DNA of 64,000 bases. Origin: Tetradesmus obliquus. Lineage: Eukaryota; Chlorophyta; Chlorophyceae; Sphaeropleales; Scenedesmaceae. This document shows, piece by piece, positions 25,941 through 38,500 of this stretch (its first letter is position 1; each line of letters starts with the position of its first letter). The notes below the pieces were generated by a model. It ran no database searches and was not told the origin of the DNA. It worked only from the letters and a program-made list of their open reading frames with translations. Location of the stretch: NCBI GenBank assembly GCA_030272155.1, contig CP126192.1, forward strand, positions 4,622,501 through 4,686,500, given 5' to 3'. Position numbers and translations under genes: made by a program.

Positions 25941-26704
25941 CGGGTGCAGCTGCAGACGCCTCCGACCCCGCTGACACTGCTGCTGCCTCCTCTGCCGGCC
26001 CTGGGGGTGCCTTGACTGATGCCTGCTGCAACTGCTGCTGTGCCAGCACAGCTGCAGGCACCCGCAGCTGCGCTGCGCCTGCAGCAGCAGCAGCCTCAAA
26101 GCCTGCTGGGTCCCAGCGGCTGTTGGGTTCCACCCTGAGGTAGTCCCCTGGCTGCGCATCCTTGGCCGGCAGCTGCTGCTGCACATCAAGCTGCTGACCA
26201 CACACCTGCTGCTGCTGCTGCTGGTCAAGATGGTGGTGTTCACTGTCCTCTTCGTGCAGCTGTGCCCCATCACTGTCCTCTTCGTGCAGCTGTGCCCCAT
26301 CTTCGTGCAGCTGTGCCCCATCTTCGTGCAGCTGTGCCCCATCAGCAACATCTTCGTGCAGCTGTGCCCCATCTTCGTGCAGCTGTGCCCCATCAGCAAC
26401 ATCTTCGTGCAGCTGTGCCCCATCTTCGTGCAGCTGTGCCCCATCAGCAACAGCGTTGGCAGCTGCCTCAGGGCAGAGAAGCTCAGCGGCAGCGGTGCCG
26501 GCTGCACTGCCGTGGCTGCTGCCTGCAGCATCAAGCTGCATGCTGATGTCATCTGCTGCTCCTGCGGAGGCTGTGCCTTGTTCCAGATCACAGTCAACAA
26601 CTACTGCTGCTGCTGCTGTTGCTGTGGCAGCTGACAAAGCACCAGCAGCACCAGCAGGACCACAACCACCAGCACCACCAGCAGCACCACCAGCAGCGGC
26701 ACTC

Positions 26705-26763
<59 letters not shown>

Positions 26764-29262
26764 TGTCGCCCCATCTGGTGCTGCCTCCGCTGGCTGTCCT
26801 GCTGCATCAGCAGGCAGCTGCTCATCGCTGCTGTTCAGCAGCAGTGCATGCAGCCTCTCAGGGGTCCACTGCGGCGCCTGGCCACTGGCGGGCTCCAGAT
26901 GGCCTGTGCTCAGGGCTGCCTGCTGCGGCAACTGCTCTTCATCAGGCACCAGGTGCTGCGGCGGCGGCGGCGCTGACGGCGCCTCCTCAACAGCTGCCGG
27001 CAGCTGCCCTTGCTGCTGCTGCTGCTGCAGTATCATGGCGCCAGCAGCAGCTACAGCACCAGGAGTTGTCTGCTGACCAGCAGCTAGCAGTGCCAGCTCG
27101 ACACACCCGGTGTGGTCAGACTGTGCGCTGTCAGTGCCTACTATAACTGGCAAGTTGTGCTGCTGCTGCTGCAGCAGTTTGGGTTCTTGTGCCTCTACAC
27201 ATGGCGCTGCATGCTCACTGCCACCATCACACTGCACCGCCACCTCGCCATGCAGCAGCCCACGCCAGTGCTGCTGCAGCTGCAGCTTGTTCATAGGCCG
27301 CCGTAGCGGCCCTGTGCGCTGCTTCCTGCGTGCTGCCTTGACAGGCGGAGGCTCCAGCACCAGCGCCTGTGGCTCCTGGCTGTCGCCTGACAGCACCAGC
27401 AGACGCTGCAGCAGCGCAGGGTGGCGCGAGCGCAGCCGCCTCGCCACAGGGTGCGGCACCTCGCCTGCTCCTGCACCAGCACCCGCACATGCGCTGTCCT
27501 CTGCGCCACTGTCATCAGTTGGACAGGCGTCTTCCTCACGTGAGGGGTCGGCTGGGTCGGCGCACGTGGAGTCAGCAGGGCCGGCCTTCATATGTTGCTG
27601 CGTGGCCTCTGATGCATCATTGTGCTGCCCAATGGGCGGCTGCTGCTGCTGCTGCTGCTGCTGCTGTCTCTGGGATCTTGGCAGTACCGTCTCCTGCTGC
27701 TCCTGCTGTTCCTGCTCCTGTTGCTCCTGCTCCTGCTGTTGCTGCTCCTGTTGCTCCTGCTCCTGCTGTTCCTGCTTCTGCTGATCCTGCTCCTGCTGTT
27801 CCTGCTTCTGCTGCTCCTGCTTCTGCTGCTCCTGCTTCTGCTGCTCCAGTTTCTGCTGCTTTAGCTTTTGGCTTGCAGGGTGCTGCTGCTGCTGCTGCTG
27901 CCGCTGGCGCTGCTCAGGTTGCTGCCCTCCAGTATCTACTGCATCCTCCTCCTGCTGCTGCTCCCTGTCATGCGCCCGCAGCTGCTGCTGCCGCTGCCGG
28001 TCGCGCCGCCGCTGCTGCTCCGCAATCTCCTGCCGAGCAGCCAGCCACTCCTCGCGCTGCTCCCACTGCATCAGCTGCTGCAATCTGCTGAGCTGCTGCT
28101 GCCGCGGGAACAGCGCGGCATATATCTGCTGCAGCTGCTCCTCACCCCTAGGCTGGCGCTGCAGCTGGCTGCGCTGCCGCTTCGGGCCAGTCGGCACAGG
28201 GGGCGGCAGCAGCTGCAGTGGCGCTGGCTGCACAAGGCCCTGCCAGGCTTGCTGCAGCTGCTGCTGCGTCCTAGGGCGGCGCTGCAGCCTTGACCTGCTC
28301 CGCCTTGGGACTGCAGCACCTGTAATTGGCAGCACATCAACCTCCAACACCAGCTGCTGCTGCTGCTGCTGTTGCTGAGTGTCCTGCGTGGTCAATGACT
28401 GGCTCGCACTGGGCTGCGTCTGTGCATCAGCCTGCTGTTGCTGCTGCTGCTGCTGCTCTGGCGACATTGGCGCAGGCAGTTGGTCAGCAAGCAGTAGCTG
28501 CAGGTGCTCTTGACCACCACCCAAGCTGCCGCACGTGTGGTGCTTACTGCTGCTTGGCGTGGCAGGCTCGGCGCTGCTGCTGCGGCGCCTCTTTCTTTCA
28601 GCCAGGCGTGCTGGTGACTGCTGGCCTTGCAGCTGGTCCTGCTGCGACAGCAGGTCGGGTGCAGGAGTGAGCTGGACATCACTTGGGGCAGGCTGCGCCA
28701 TGTCTGCCGCGTCTGGCTCAAGGGTGTCCTCTGGCTGCTTCTGCTGCTGTTGATGCTGCTCAATGGGCTGCTGCTGCTGCAGGCGCTGGTCAGCGGCCTG
28801 CAGGACTGGCACACTACTATATGCCAGGGGCGAGCAGGAGCTGGCATTCCTGCAGGGTTCAAGTTGCTGCTGCTGCTGCTGCGCATTGCCCCCAGGCTGC
28901 CCTAGTGCTGTGGGTTCTGCCTGTGCTGCGACATTGCCAGCTGCAGGAATGCCGAGCGCTGGTGCTGCAGCAATGCTGCAAGCAAAGTGCCCCATTGGCA
29001 ATGGCGGCACCATTGCCGCCGGATGCCAGACGCATGGCTGCAGTCCATACGTTGCGGCATACATTGAAGCAGTTGCTGTGAAGCCGCAGCCATAAGCGCC
29101 ACTGTAGTTGTAGGCAGCTGGGTAGGGTGCAACAGACAGTAGAGCTCGCTGCTGTGCAAACTGGGCTACTGCTGCTGAGCTTGGCAGCTGCAGTGGGGCT
29201 GCAACAGGCGCTGCCCCTGCTGCTGTGCCTGCCGCTGCTGAAGCGTCCAGCTGCTGCAGCAT
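23852..29262 (-). CDS. Giant Gln-rich protein with a GT14-like glycosyltransferase domain
   Basis: Two exons, 29262-25370 and 25058-23852, give about 1,699 residues; phases agree. Residues up to about 1150 are low complexity: long Gln tracts, KQEQQ repeats, an Ala run and GAQLHED repeats, with scattered basic segments (SRSRLQRRPRTQQQLQQAW, RRLRSRHPALLQRL). The folded part starts near 1160. It reads like the core-2/I-branching (GT14) family: FGVLMLAHDKG, VVLVHLKAG, then QWGDISLTQAVL, IAVVSGQDVPV, then across the intron TFHHTWLVLSRQLLLALL, then ADEYLLVT. A Gln/Ser/Ala-rich insertion precedes a conserved tail (YGVLLDCCPTLALFHP, KPNWAWFFRKVEV). The start is uncertain: an acceptor-like site lies just upstream of Met 29262, so an extra 5' exon is possible. 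No signal anchor is visible in this model, which is odd for a Golgi enzyme. Confidence 0.55.
26239..26450 (-). repeat. In-frame coding minisatellite (GAQLHED repeats)
   Basis: The minus strand encodes DGAQLHED about nine times, in 21-bp units (TTCGTGCAGCTGTGCCCCAT on +) and longer units with an inserted VAD. All lengths are multiples of three, so the frame is preserved. It lies in the low-complexity part of the GT14-like protein. Confidence 0.9.
26700..26760. repeat. (CAG)n/(CTG)n array, translated as poly-Ala
   Basis: About 18 uninterrupted GCA/CAG units read on the minus strand as an alanine run in the large Gln-rich protein. Confidence 0.85.
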
Positions 29263-31043
29263 GTTGGCAGCATTTCCTGCAGGCAGCAGAAGCGCTGCTT
29301 GGTCATAGGCAGTGAGCGCAGACTACAGTATCTGCCTGAAGAGCACATAGCTTGCGGTTGTGTATCTGCGCAACTGCCTGGTTTCGCTGACACAAACATG
29401 ACACGGCATCAGCTTGTACTGCATGCGGGCTGCCTGGGCCATCTGCCACCAGCCAGTGATGCAATTGCTCAGCATCATGCCAGGACAGCAGCAGCGGCAG
29501 CACTGCTGCCAGTGCATCAGCTGGCGCGGCAGCGCACCTGTAGAGTCGAAATTCGGAAGGAGTACCTAACTGTAGCATTGAAGGCCCCACCTTGGTTGGA
29601 TTCACTTGGATGGGCTGACCATCTGCAGCAGCAGCTGCTTGACTTAACAGCCCCGCTCCGTGGGCACTACGCGTCTTACTATCCGTATGTGTAGAGCTGA
29701 TTCGTGATGGAACCAAACAATGTTCGAATAATGTGCATAAAAACGAAAATGATTGTCCGAAATGCGGAGCAGCGTCAAGTTGTGCTTGCTACCGTTGCTT
29801 CTGCTATGCTGAGCTTGACCTGCTGATGTGTATGGCTGGCAGTGCAGGATGGGCAGTTCTCAGTTACTTCAGCATCGATCGGACAAAGCAGGCTGCGATC
29901 AGCGCCTGCAGCTTGAAACCCCAGCCACTGAAGACCTAAACCAACAGCACTGTCAGCCGCTGACAACAGTGTGAAGAGTTGCAGGTAACAAGTGTTGCAG
30001 CTTGCCCCAAGCATGCTCAACCTCTGGCCGCACCAGCAGGTCGGCCTGCCCGCACTTGCAACTGCAGCTGCCAGCACTGTGCAAGCAGGCTGCATCAGGC
30101 ACCCATCAGCAAGAGGCAGCCCAGGCCCCGCTAGCCGGCAGCCTGGCAGGGCAGACAGTCAACAGCCTGCTGTGGCTGGCTTGAGGCTGACTCAGCTTGT
30201 GCATCTGTCAGCGTGCAGCCTACTGGCACCAAAGTGAGGCCAAGACTTGCCCGCGTGCAACGTAAACTTCCACGAACTTAGAAGTGAGAAAACTGATATA
30301 CGACAACACCACTGCTCGCCGCCTGCATGAAAGTGAGCTCAGCCACACACACACCAACTACAATGCACACAGCATAGGCGTGCTTACAATGAACGTCAAA
30401 AAAGGAAACCTGGTGGGGGCAGCAAGCACGCCAAGCACAGGAGCCATCACGGGCTCAGCACGCTGCCCAGTGCCAGATGCACACAGCAAACAAACTGATG
30501 CCACAGCAGGGCAGGAACTCCGCCCCCAGCCACTACATTGCAAGCTGCTGGCAGGAGCCGCAGGTGACAAATATGTCACATGCTGCCATGCACAGGCAGC
30601 CGCCAGCGCAAACAACTCCAGCCTCAAGGCGAATTTCTGTGCGCAGCTGAACACACTACCATGAACCAAATGCAGCTGGCAAGCTGCTTGCATTTGAGCT
30701 TCAGTAGCTGTATACGTCCCAAACAGCTGAGGAGTATGAAGTCTCGAATAAGAGCCCACAAACTTTGTGCAACCTACGAGGTTGCATACGTTGCAGTGAC
30801 TTTGCAAGTGGCTCTGTGTGCAACTCCGCTGGGGCAAAGAATAGACCAGGATAGGCACATGCATGCTGAGACCGGAGCCGGGGAAGCATACCCCTGGCAC
30901 CCATGTTGCAGCTGTTGTGTGCACACAGGACTATGGAAGTGAATGCAGCGCACTCAATAGGCTGCTCCGGTCACTTGCCTGGACATGACCACGTACAGGT
31001 ATGGGTGATGAAGCAAGCACATTTCCCCAAAACAGATGACAAC
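29263..31043. other. Intergenic region with a possible upstream exon of the GT14-like gene
   Basis: Mostly without supported genes. On the minus strand, 29713-29598 starts with ATG, is rich in Ser, Thr, Ala and Gln, and ends at a good donor (AAG/GTGGGG). It could be a 5' exon of the GT14-like gene, but its phase does not fit the obvious acceptor near 29275. The rest should be promoter and the 3' UTR of the FMN protein. Confidence 0.4.
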
Positions 31044-31159
31044 CTGCAGCACGCCCTTCACCGCCTGATTGGCTGAACTGTTCAGCACTCCTGCAGCACG
31101 CCCTTCACCGCCTGATTGGCCGCCCTGCTCAGCACTCCTGCAGCACGCCCTTCACCGCC
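31044..31159. repeat. 47-bp tandem repeat covering the end of a coding region
   Basis: CTGCAGCACGCCCTTCACCG recurs at 31044, 31091 and 31138, exactly 47 bases apart. The copy at 31138 is the last codons of the FMN-protein gene (VKGVLQ on the minus strand); the other two lie beyond its stop. Because 47 is not a multiple of three, read-through copies would be out of frame. Confidence 0.9.
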
Positions 31160-33183
31160 GCGATGGCCTCGTCCAGGGAGTGCACCTTGTCCGCAAAGCC
31201 CAGCCGCTCCACATTGAACTCGCTGCCCAGCCGCACGCGCACGTCTGCCCCGGTGGCGTCGATGCTGATGAAGCTGGCGTCATCCAGGCTGAAGTGGGGC
31301 GACAGGTACTGCTTCAGGTCCTGGCTGAACGTCTCGTTCAGCACCTGCGGGCAGCAGCAGCCAGACCAAGTTGAGGTGTGCGAGGCAAAGCCAAACTGAG
31401 GGCACATGCTGCCAAGTCCCAGCTAGGCGCATGATAGATGCAGCTGTCGTTTGTGTGCTTGGTACGAGCAGGCGTCCTTTGCCGTGGCTGCCACGAGAGG
31501 TGCACTTCACAGCATGCCGTGCTGCGCCTCACCTGCAGCGTGCGGTAGGGCTGGTTGGTTGCAATCGCGTCTGGCGTGCTGCCCAGGTACTCATCCACGT
31601 CGATCCACTGCACCGTGCCGAAGCCGCCCACGAAGTAGATGTCTGTGATGCGGTGCATGCGGAAGAACATGAAGTTGCCCAGCACCCACTTCTCGCTGCG
31701 CTCGTTGGTCTGCTTGGCCAGGAAGACCTCGCGCGCAGCATCCTGCGGGCACGCAGGCACAGCCACACAGAGTTGATAGCGTGCGTTTGTTTCCAGGAGC
31801 TCGAAGGCACCAAACACCCAGCCCAGTTGTCAAGCGGTGCAACAGCAACAAGTGCAGCAACATAGCGGCGGATGGTGCAAGAACGAAAGCATGAACTCAG
31901 GGGCAGCGCAAGTGTGATGCAAATAAGGTATTCCCACGTTTCCCCAACCCCACCAGTCAGCGCAGCAGCTACGCATCAGGCACCACACACCTGCATGTCT
32001 GCTGGCAGCTGGTACACGTCACCAAAGATGGTCACGCGCGCGTTGGCCAGCCCCGTCCACCCAGGCATCTGCACCACCAGGCTGCAGCGCGGGTCCTCGA
32101 TGAGGTTGCGCGCGTGGATGGCCAGCGGGCTCAGGCAGAAGATGGGCAGGCCGCCGCCATCAGACGCAAAGTCCACCAGCGTGCCAAACGGGTACCCCGC
32201 GCGCCTGCGGGGTAGGAGGCAGGGGCAGCATGACGGCAGATATATAATAGCATACGATTTTGATGAGTGAAGTAAACAGAAAGATGGAGTCGACATCCTG
32301 CATGTTTGTTGCAGCATGTGATGCATGCCTTGAAGAGCAGGTGCACATGTGATGCATGCCTTGAAGAGCAGGTGCACTTGTGATGCATGCCTTGAAGAGC
32401 AGGTGCACTTGCACTGCAACTCTACTTGGCACACAGCATGATACATGCACAACATCCTTTCACGTGTGCTAGCGGCTGCCGTGCTTGAAAATGGAATGCA
32501 CTTGCAACGTGCTTGGCATCAATACAGGCACGGTGTACACAGCACCCGACTGCGCAACAGCAGCAGCAGCAGCAGCAGCAACTGCCGCAACCGCCCTAAC
32601 CATCACACTGTGCACAAGCGCGTGCGTCCCACCTGTGGTGCATGTGTGACATGAGTGTGCACAGGTGCGCAAACTGCGCCTGCTCCACCAGGTTGCGCAC
32701 AGCCACGCAGGGCGAGGGCAGGTCAAAGCGCTGCGTGGCATTCTTGACGCCGCCTGACAGCGGTGCCCTGCGCAGCCCTGTCGTCTTCACTGCTTTTGAG
32801 GTCTTCTCAAGAGACTCAAAGGCAAGGTTCAAGCTGCTTGGCAGCTCTGCGTTTGCCAGCGGCCGCTGCTTCGCTGCTGGTGAGGCTGCCGCCTGCTGCA
32901 TTTCGCCATCTTGGCCGCCACCGGAGGTGCTGGCTGTGCCGTTGCTGCTGCTCCCGCTGCTGGTGCGTCGCGGCTGCGCAACATGCACTGGAGCTGGGAC
33001 ATGCCTGCTGGTGTGCCTGAGGGGTACGCCTCGGCTGCTGCCTGCAAGCCCCTTGCCTGTGTCAAAGCCCAGCATCGCAGCCAAACTGACGAGTATGCTG
33101 GATGAGGCGCAGCTGCAGCTGTCTCGCAGTTGCTGTTCTCTGTGCCTTGGGCTCTGTGTTGCAGTCAGGAAGCAGGGATACAC
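31129..33183 (-). CDS. FMN-binding split-barrel (PNPOx-like) protein, probably plastid
   Basis: Related to pyridoxamine-5'-phosphate-oxidase-like proteins with a HugZ/DUF2470-type arrangement, close to plant At3g03890 and PGR7/GluTR-binding proteins. Exons 33183-32633, 32204-31991, 31742-31533 and 31344-31129 give 396 residues with consistent phases. The first about 130 residues are rich in Ser, Arg and Gly like a transit peptide; Met 33075 is an alternative start. The barrel begins AVRNLVEQAQFAHLCTL, continues GYPFGTLVDFASDGGGLPIF, HARNLIEDPRCSLVV and ARVTIFGDVYQL, then FRMHRITDIYFVGGFGTVQW. The C-terminal domain (DDASFISIDATGADVRVR, FNVERLGF) matches the plant group. The substrate is not known. 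In plants, relatives touch tetrapyrrole synthesis or photosynthetic electron flow, which I cannot infer here. Confidence 0.83.
32317..32410. repeat. 31-bp minisatellite, three copies, intronic
   Basis: Three copies of a unit beginning TGTGATGCATGCCTTGAAGA start at 32317, 32348 and 32379, with only terminal base changes. It is in intron 1 of the FMN-protein gene. Confidence 0.92.
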
Positions 33184-35506
33184 AAGAATTGACCACTCGG
33201 TCTTTGAAGATCTGCTAAATCCTTGCCCGGCTCTAGATCACCGACAGCTGCTACTGCAAAGACAGCAGCAGACGGCACTTCGAGACTGTCTCGGCCGTGG
33301 CCAGAAGAGCAAGCTGAGGCACCTATACGGTTGACAGCTACCTGATTTACACGCATTTAACTACTTTAAAGCTGAATATACTCGGCAGCGCTGCTGCTGG
33401 TGCGACCAGAGACGCGCCAGCCCACTCTGTTCACCCACTCACCGGTTTCAATCGACGTTTAAGGAGTTAGACTGTGCGATCTTACGATATATACGCGAAC
33501 AAAGCTCACAAGGACGCCTGCCACGATACTTCCGAGTTTTCAGGCACTGCAGAAGGGGTTTGATCTGTGCAGCAAACTGTCATAGGTAAACACAGCAAGC
33601 ATGCAATGAACTACTATGACCGGTAGCTACCGTACCCATGCTGCCAGGTCACCAGGCCCACCTGCACTGCTGGCACACACAATAACATGCACCGTTCACG
33701 TTTTCACGTCCACTTCTATCAACCGCAGCCTGATGCAACATCTGGATCTACTTCTTTGATTACAACAGCAAGACCGAGGGTCTGTAAGGACCTACAACAA
33801 CCAGCCAGCCGCTGTACGCACAAACGTCCATGTCGTCAGGCACAGTCCACGTCCTGGTCACATCCATCAGCCGACCTCAGTGATGCCAAACAATTTGCCG
33901 GCAATACAAGATGAAGACACACAGCACGTCACGCTAGCCTTGAATGCCATGCAGGGTGCTGGCAGCCAGGTGCCTGCATAACACAAGAGCTGTACAGTAT
34001 AGCATGCAGTACATGCTGCCCTTCAGACCCTGAACCGTCATGTCTGTCATGTCTGCCATGTACGCTGTTCGCCGAGATAAATAGATAACCAGCTAATTCG
34101 CTCCAGAAACATGCATAACTTCATAGGGCTCTGACCAAACTCGCATGCAATGTTTTTGCAATGCTGTGCTAGCTCGCAAGCAGCCATCACACAGCATACA
34201 AATATGCAAGACGCCACAACAAACTGAACATCACACATCCACCTTGCACGCACCAGCCCAGCAGCTGCTGGTCCCTGGGAATCCATATATTATGCAGAGC
34301 GTTTTGGGACTGCTTGCGCATGGGGCGGTGGGAGGACACACAGCTACACACCACACCTAGCAGGAAATTTATGCAGAGTTGCTCGAAATGCATCAGCATG
34401 GAAATGCCTGAGCAAGTAGTTGCAGCCTGGCAAATGATGGAATCTGACCAGCTGATGCATGCAAATGCTGTTCCACGGTTCAGATGTTGGGCGATAGACA
34501 GCCCAGCGCGTGGCTGCATCACACTCACGTGCTGCTGAGGGCACCTATGCCCTAGCACACGCAAGGATGCCATGCCCCAGATGCAACTGCCCCGTGGCGC
34601 TGAGCTTGCGTTTGCCATGCTGGCGTGAGCAAGCCCAGCACGGCTGCTGCGTGGCCAATGGGGCCATGCATGCTGCACACACAAAGAAGCTCCAAAGCCA
34701 CATATGCCACGAGCGCACAGGTGGCACGTGTGCTGATGACGTCGCCGCCCTCGCAACACACAGGCACGTATGATAATTTCAATGCACATAGCGCGTCTCC
34801 ACTTGATTCTTGCACGAAGCACCCGCAGCTGCAGGGCGCACTGCCAGCAGAGCCGCAGCAGCAAGCTCAAAAAGAACGACCAACGACAAACAAGAGGCGA
34901 CGCGACCGCACTATCAGGTCAAAGCAAGCTGCTGGCTCGCCACTGCTGTCACTCACCAGTCCTAGGACCACCCCTAGGTAACAGATGCTGGAAAAAAAGA
35001 GATCAACCGACAGTCCATGCCTGCCTGACCAGAGAGATGCATGTCACCAAGCGGTACATGCCCACCCCAGCATGCTGTGGGGATCCCTCAATCAGTCCAT
35101 GGAAAAAAGAATTAAATGGCACACAGCCACCAGCCTGCACACATACGGGCACCAAACACACAGGGTCCTGCTGCAGTCTGCCTGCCGGTCCCCGCAACTC
35201 TACCTACGTGCATGGCCCCACGCCTACCTACATGCAGCACTGCTTGGGCTTATGCAGCCGGCCCCAGCAGCACATACACTGACACATCGCGCTGCCACAG
35301 CAGTCAATCAAAGGCTGCCCAGCGGGACTCTACAACCTACATGCCTACAACACCTACATGCCTACAACCTAGTGAGATGGCAGCTGCAGCAGCTGCTCTG
35401 CTCTACTCTGCGATGCTATAATTGCAACCGTCGTGCACGACACACACACACCACCGCAATGCAGCCGCGCATAGTGCCCAACCCCCGCTCCTGCGCCAAG
35501 CGCGGC
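33184..35506. other. Intergenic region, no gene recognised
   Basis: Lies between the FMN-protein start and the WNK stop, both minus. It probably holds a long WNK 3' UTR and a promoter. The stretch 33350-33700 is AT-richer than its surroundings and may be promoter. Open frames at 34187-35728 lack domains and overlap on both strands. Confidence 0.55.
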
Positions 35507-38500
35507 TCACGCCGCCTCTTCCCTGCTGCAGTCGCTGAAGCCGCTGACTGTGCACACGGGCGACTGCTGCTGCCCGTGGCGCGCCGGCATCACCTCATTC
35601 AGCGCGGACGCTGCTGCAGTGGCTGCAGTGGCTGCCACCTTGGCCAGCACAGCCGGGTCCAGTGCGTGGCCATTCGGCAGCCGCACCTCAAGAGGGGGCG
35701 ACTCCAGCGCACCAGACACCACAAATGACTGCGGGTCAATCAGCTGGCCAGGCATGCCCAGTGACATGGCCATGGGCACTGCACCCCCAGGCGTGCCAAG
35801 CATGCCAGCCCCGCCTACGTGCATGGACGGGGTCTGCATGCCATCCTGGCTGGCAGTGGTGGCAGCAGCAGCCGCTGCTGCTGCGCGCTGCGCTGATTCT
35901 GCTGCAAGCTGCTGCTCATGGAACTCCCGCATGGCACGCGCCAAGTCGTGGTAGCTGGGCGGCCGGCCAGACTCGCGCGGGCTGTTGTAGCCCGACTTGC
36001 TGCGGGCCCCGCCGCCGTTAGCAGTGACGCTGGGCTGTGCCTCCTGCTGTGCGGGCTGCTGCTGCTGCTGCTGATCATACGCACCGCCGCCGCTGCTGTT
36101 GGCCGCTGCCGCCGCGCTGGCAAATGCTGTCACGGCAGCGGCTGCTGCATTCGCAACCACCGCCTCCCGCACCGCTGGGTCCAGCTCGCCGCTTGCCGCG
36201 CCATCCAGCTGCGCTGTGCCGGCCGGTGCGTCAGCACCACTGCTGCCGTACTGCTGCTGTGTGTTGCCGCTGGCCCCTGCTTCGTGCTGCTGGCTGGCGT
36301 GGTGCTGGCCCAGGTCCAGCCTGTCCACAAACTCGCTGCCCATGCGCTTGATCTCGTCCTTGATCTTGTCCGCGATGTAGGCCGCCTGGTCTGCTGACAG
36401 GGACAGGTCCTCCATCATCTCGTTGGCGATGCACTCGGCAGTGTCCTCGCTCATGTCAAAGGTGAACTCCACAGTCTTGCAGTGCCCTGCGCACAAGTGC
36501 AGACGCAGAGAAGCAGCACAGGCTGAGTTGTGCTTGCAGAATAAGCGTGAAACACTGGGCCCCCCGCCAAATCTCCGACTCCAGCTTGCAGTTTAAACTG
36601 CCATGTGCTTAGATACGTTGTGCATAGCTACAATGTGCATACCTACAATGCAAAAAAACACTCATGTCACTAGGGCTACCAGCTGCAATCGAGGCTGCAC
36701 AGAAAGGGCTTCAGCACCCAAGGGCAGCCACAGCAGCCACCCGCAAGCGCTCACCCTCGGGCTCCGTGAACTTCAGCTGGAAGCTCAGCTTGTTCTCCTC
36801 CGCCTGCTGGCAGTTCACGCACAGCTCGTCATCCTCCAGCAGCTCCTCGTCAGTCAGCAGCTGCAGCTGCTCAGCGTCCAGCTCGTGTTCGCCAGAGTAC
36901 TCGAAAGAGCCCAGCAGCCGCGTGCCAAGCCCAGCCGCAGGCGGTAGCAAGCTGGCACCAAGCTGGCTGTCTGACAGCGAGTGCTGCACAGGCATGCTGC
37001 TGGCTGCCGCCATGTGCTGCTGCGGTTGCTGCATTATCTGTGTTAGCTGCTGCTGCGCAGTATCCAGAGACTGGCGCGCCAGGTGCGCCTGCAGCTGCTG
37101 CATCTGCGCGTGCTGCTGCGCAAACTGCTCCTGCTGCTGGTGTGCAGCTGCCTCGTCCAGCTGCTCCTGCGCGCTGAGCTGCTCCATCTCCTTGAGGTTG
37201 ATCAGCTGTGTGGTGTGGCTCTTGGGCGAGGGCGTCTCATCGCTGTCGCTGGCGCTGGAGGGCGTGCGCGAAGCCTGGCAGCACAAAACAGGACAGCAGG
37301 GCTTGGATCAGCACTTCCTGCAAGCTCAAGCATATGCAATGCGCGTTCCAATATAAATTTATAACCAGTACTGTGTTACATGCCGGTGTTCTTTGTATGC
37401 CGATGCGATCTGTGAAAGCATACATGACATAGAACTGCTGCTGCACACGTAGTCCCGCCAGCCTGACCGCCTGCTGGCCGCCAGCTTCAGCGGTTGAGCC
37501 CTGCCTGCGCTGCGCGCCGCACCTGTGCCTCCTGTGCCTCCTCGCTGGGCCTCTCCAGCAGCTGCGGGCCGCGCTCCACCTGCACCTTGCCGGTGCGTAT
37601 GCTCTCAAAGAAGGGATGCTTGAGCAGCTGCCGCGTGTCCGGCCTGTTGGCTGGGTTGTGCGCGATGCACAGCGTGATGAACTCCCGCAGCTCCTGGCTC
37701 TTCACCTTGTCCAGGCCAGCGGGATAGATGCCCTGCAGGCAGAAGGCAGCAGCAGGCGGCGTGCAGCAGATCCGCAATCAGCAGGGTGTGGCATGCAGCA
37801 AGGTGCTGTGCACAGACAACCACCAACAGCGAGCTCAGGCACCACAGCAGATAAGCGCAACATCATGCACCTGTCCATGCTGTGGGCGGCGCTGTCCCTG
37901 AATATCACACATGCGCACGCAAAACGCGAAGGCAGTGTAATGTAATTGCACAAGCAACAGGAGGCGAGGCCTACCTGGGTGACCTTCTTGTAGATCTGTG
38001 CTGCGTTGCGGCACTCGCAGTACGGGTACTCCATGGTCGCTAGCTCCAGCATGCACATGCCAAAGCTGTACACGTCCACCTTCTCGTCATACTTCTCCTC
38101 GTACAGCTCGGGCGCCATGAACTGCAGCCAGGCAGCAGCCAGGCGAGCAGCAGCACCGTGCAACGTCACATTCGTGGTCAGCAGCAAGCAACAGCTGTAT
38201 CACAACTGACTGCCGTGCGCCACAGCGTCAGCACCAGGTGTGGTGCTCAACACCGTCGTCGGACAGCAGCATAGGTGGTGGCTCAGCTGCATGTCAACGC
38301 TGCAAATGCTTCGCAGCTGAGCCTGAAGTCGCTGCTGCACGTCCATTTGCGCACAACAACACTGTGCATTTCAGTCTGCCTGCTGCAGCAGCGCACCTCT
38401 GGGGTGCCCAGCACGCTCTGCGGTGTGGTGAGGCCGCGCCACAGCGTCGCCAGGCCCAGGTCGCCAATCTTGATGACGCCGCTGGTGCCGTTGACGAAGA

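Noticed and set aside
31044..32410. Direct repeats as insertion-sequence or transposon ends
   Set aside because: They are simple tandem copies at fixed spacing, with no element or target-site duplication between them.
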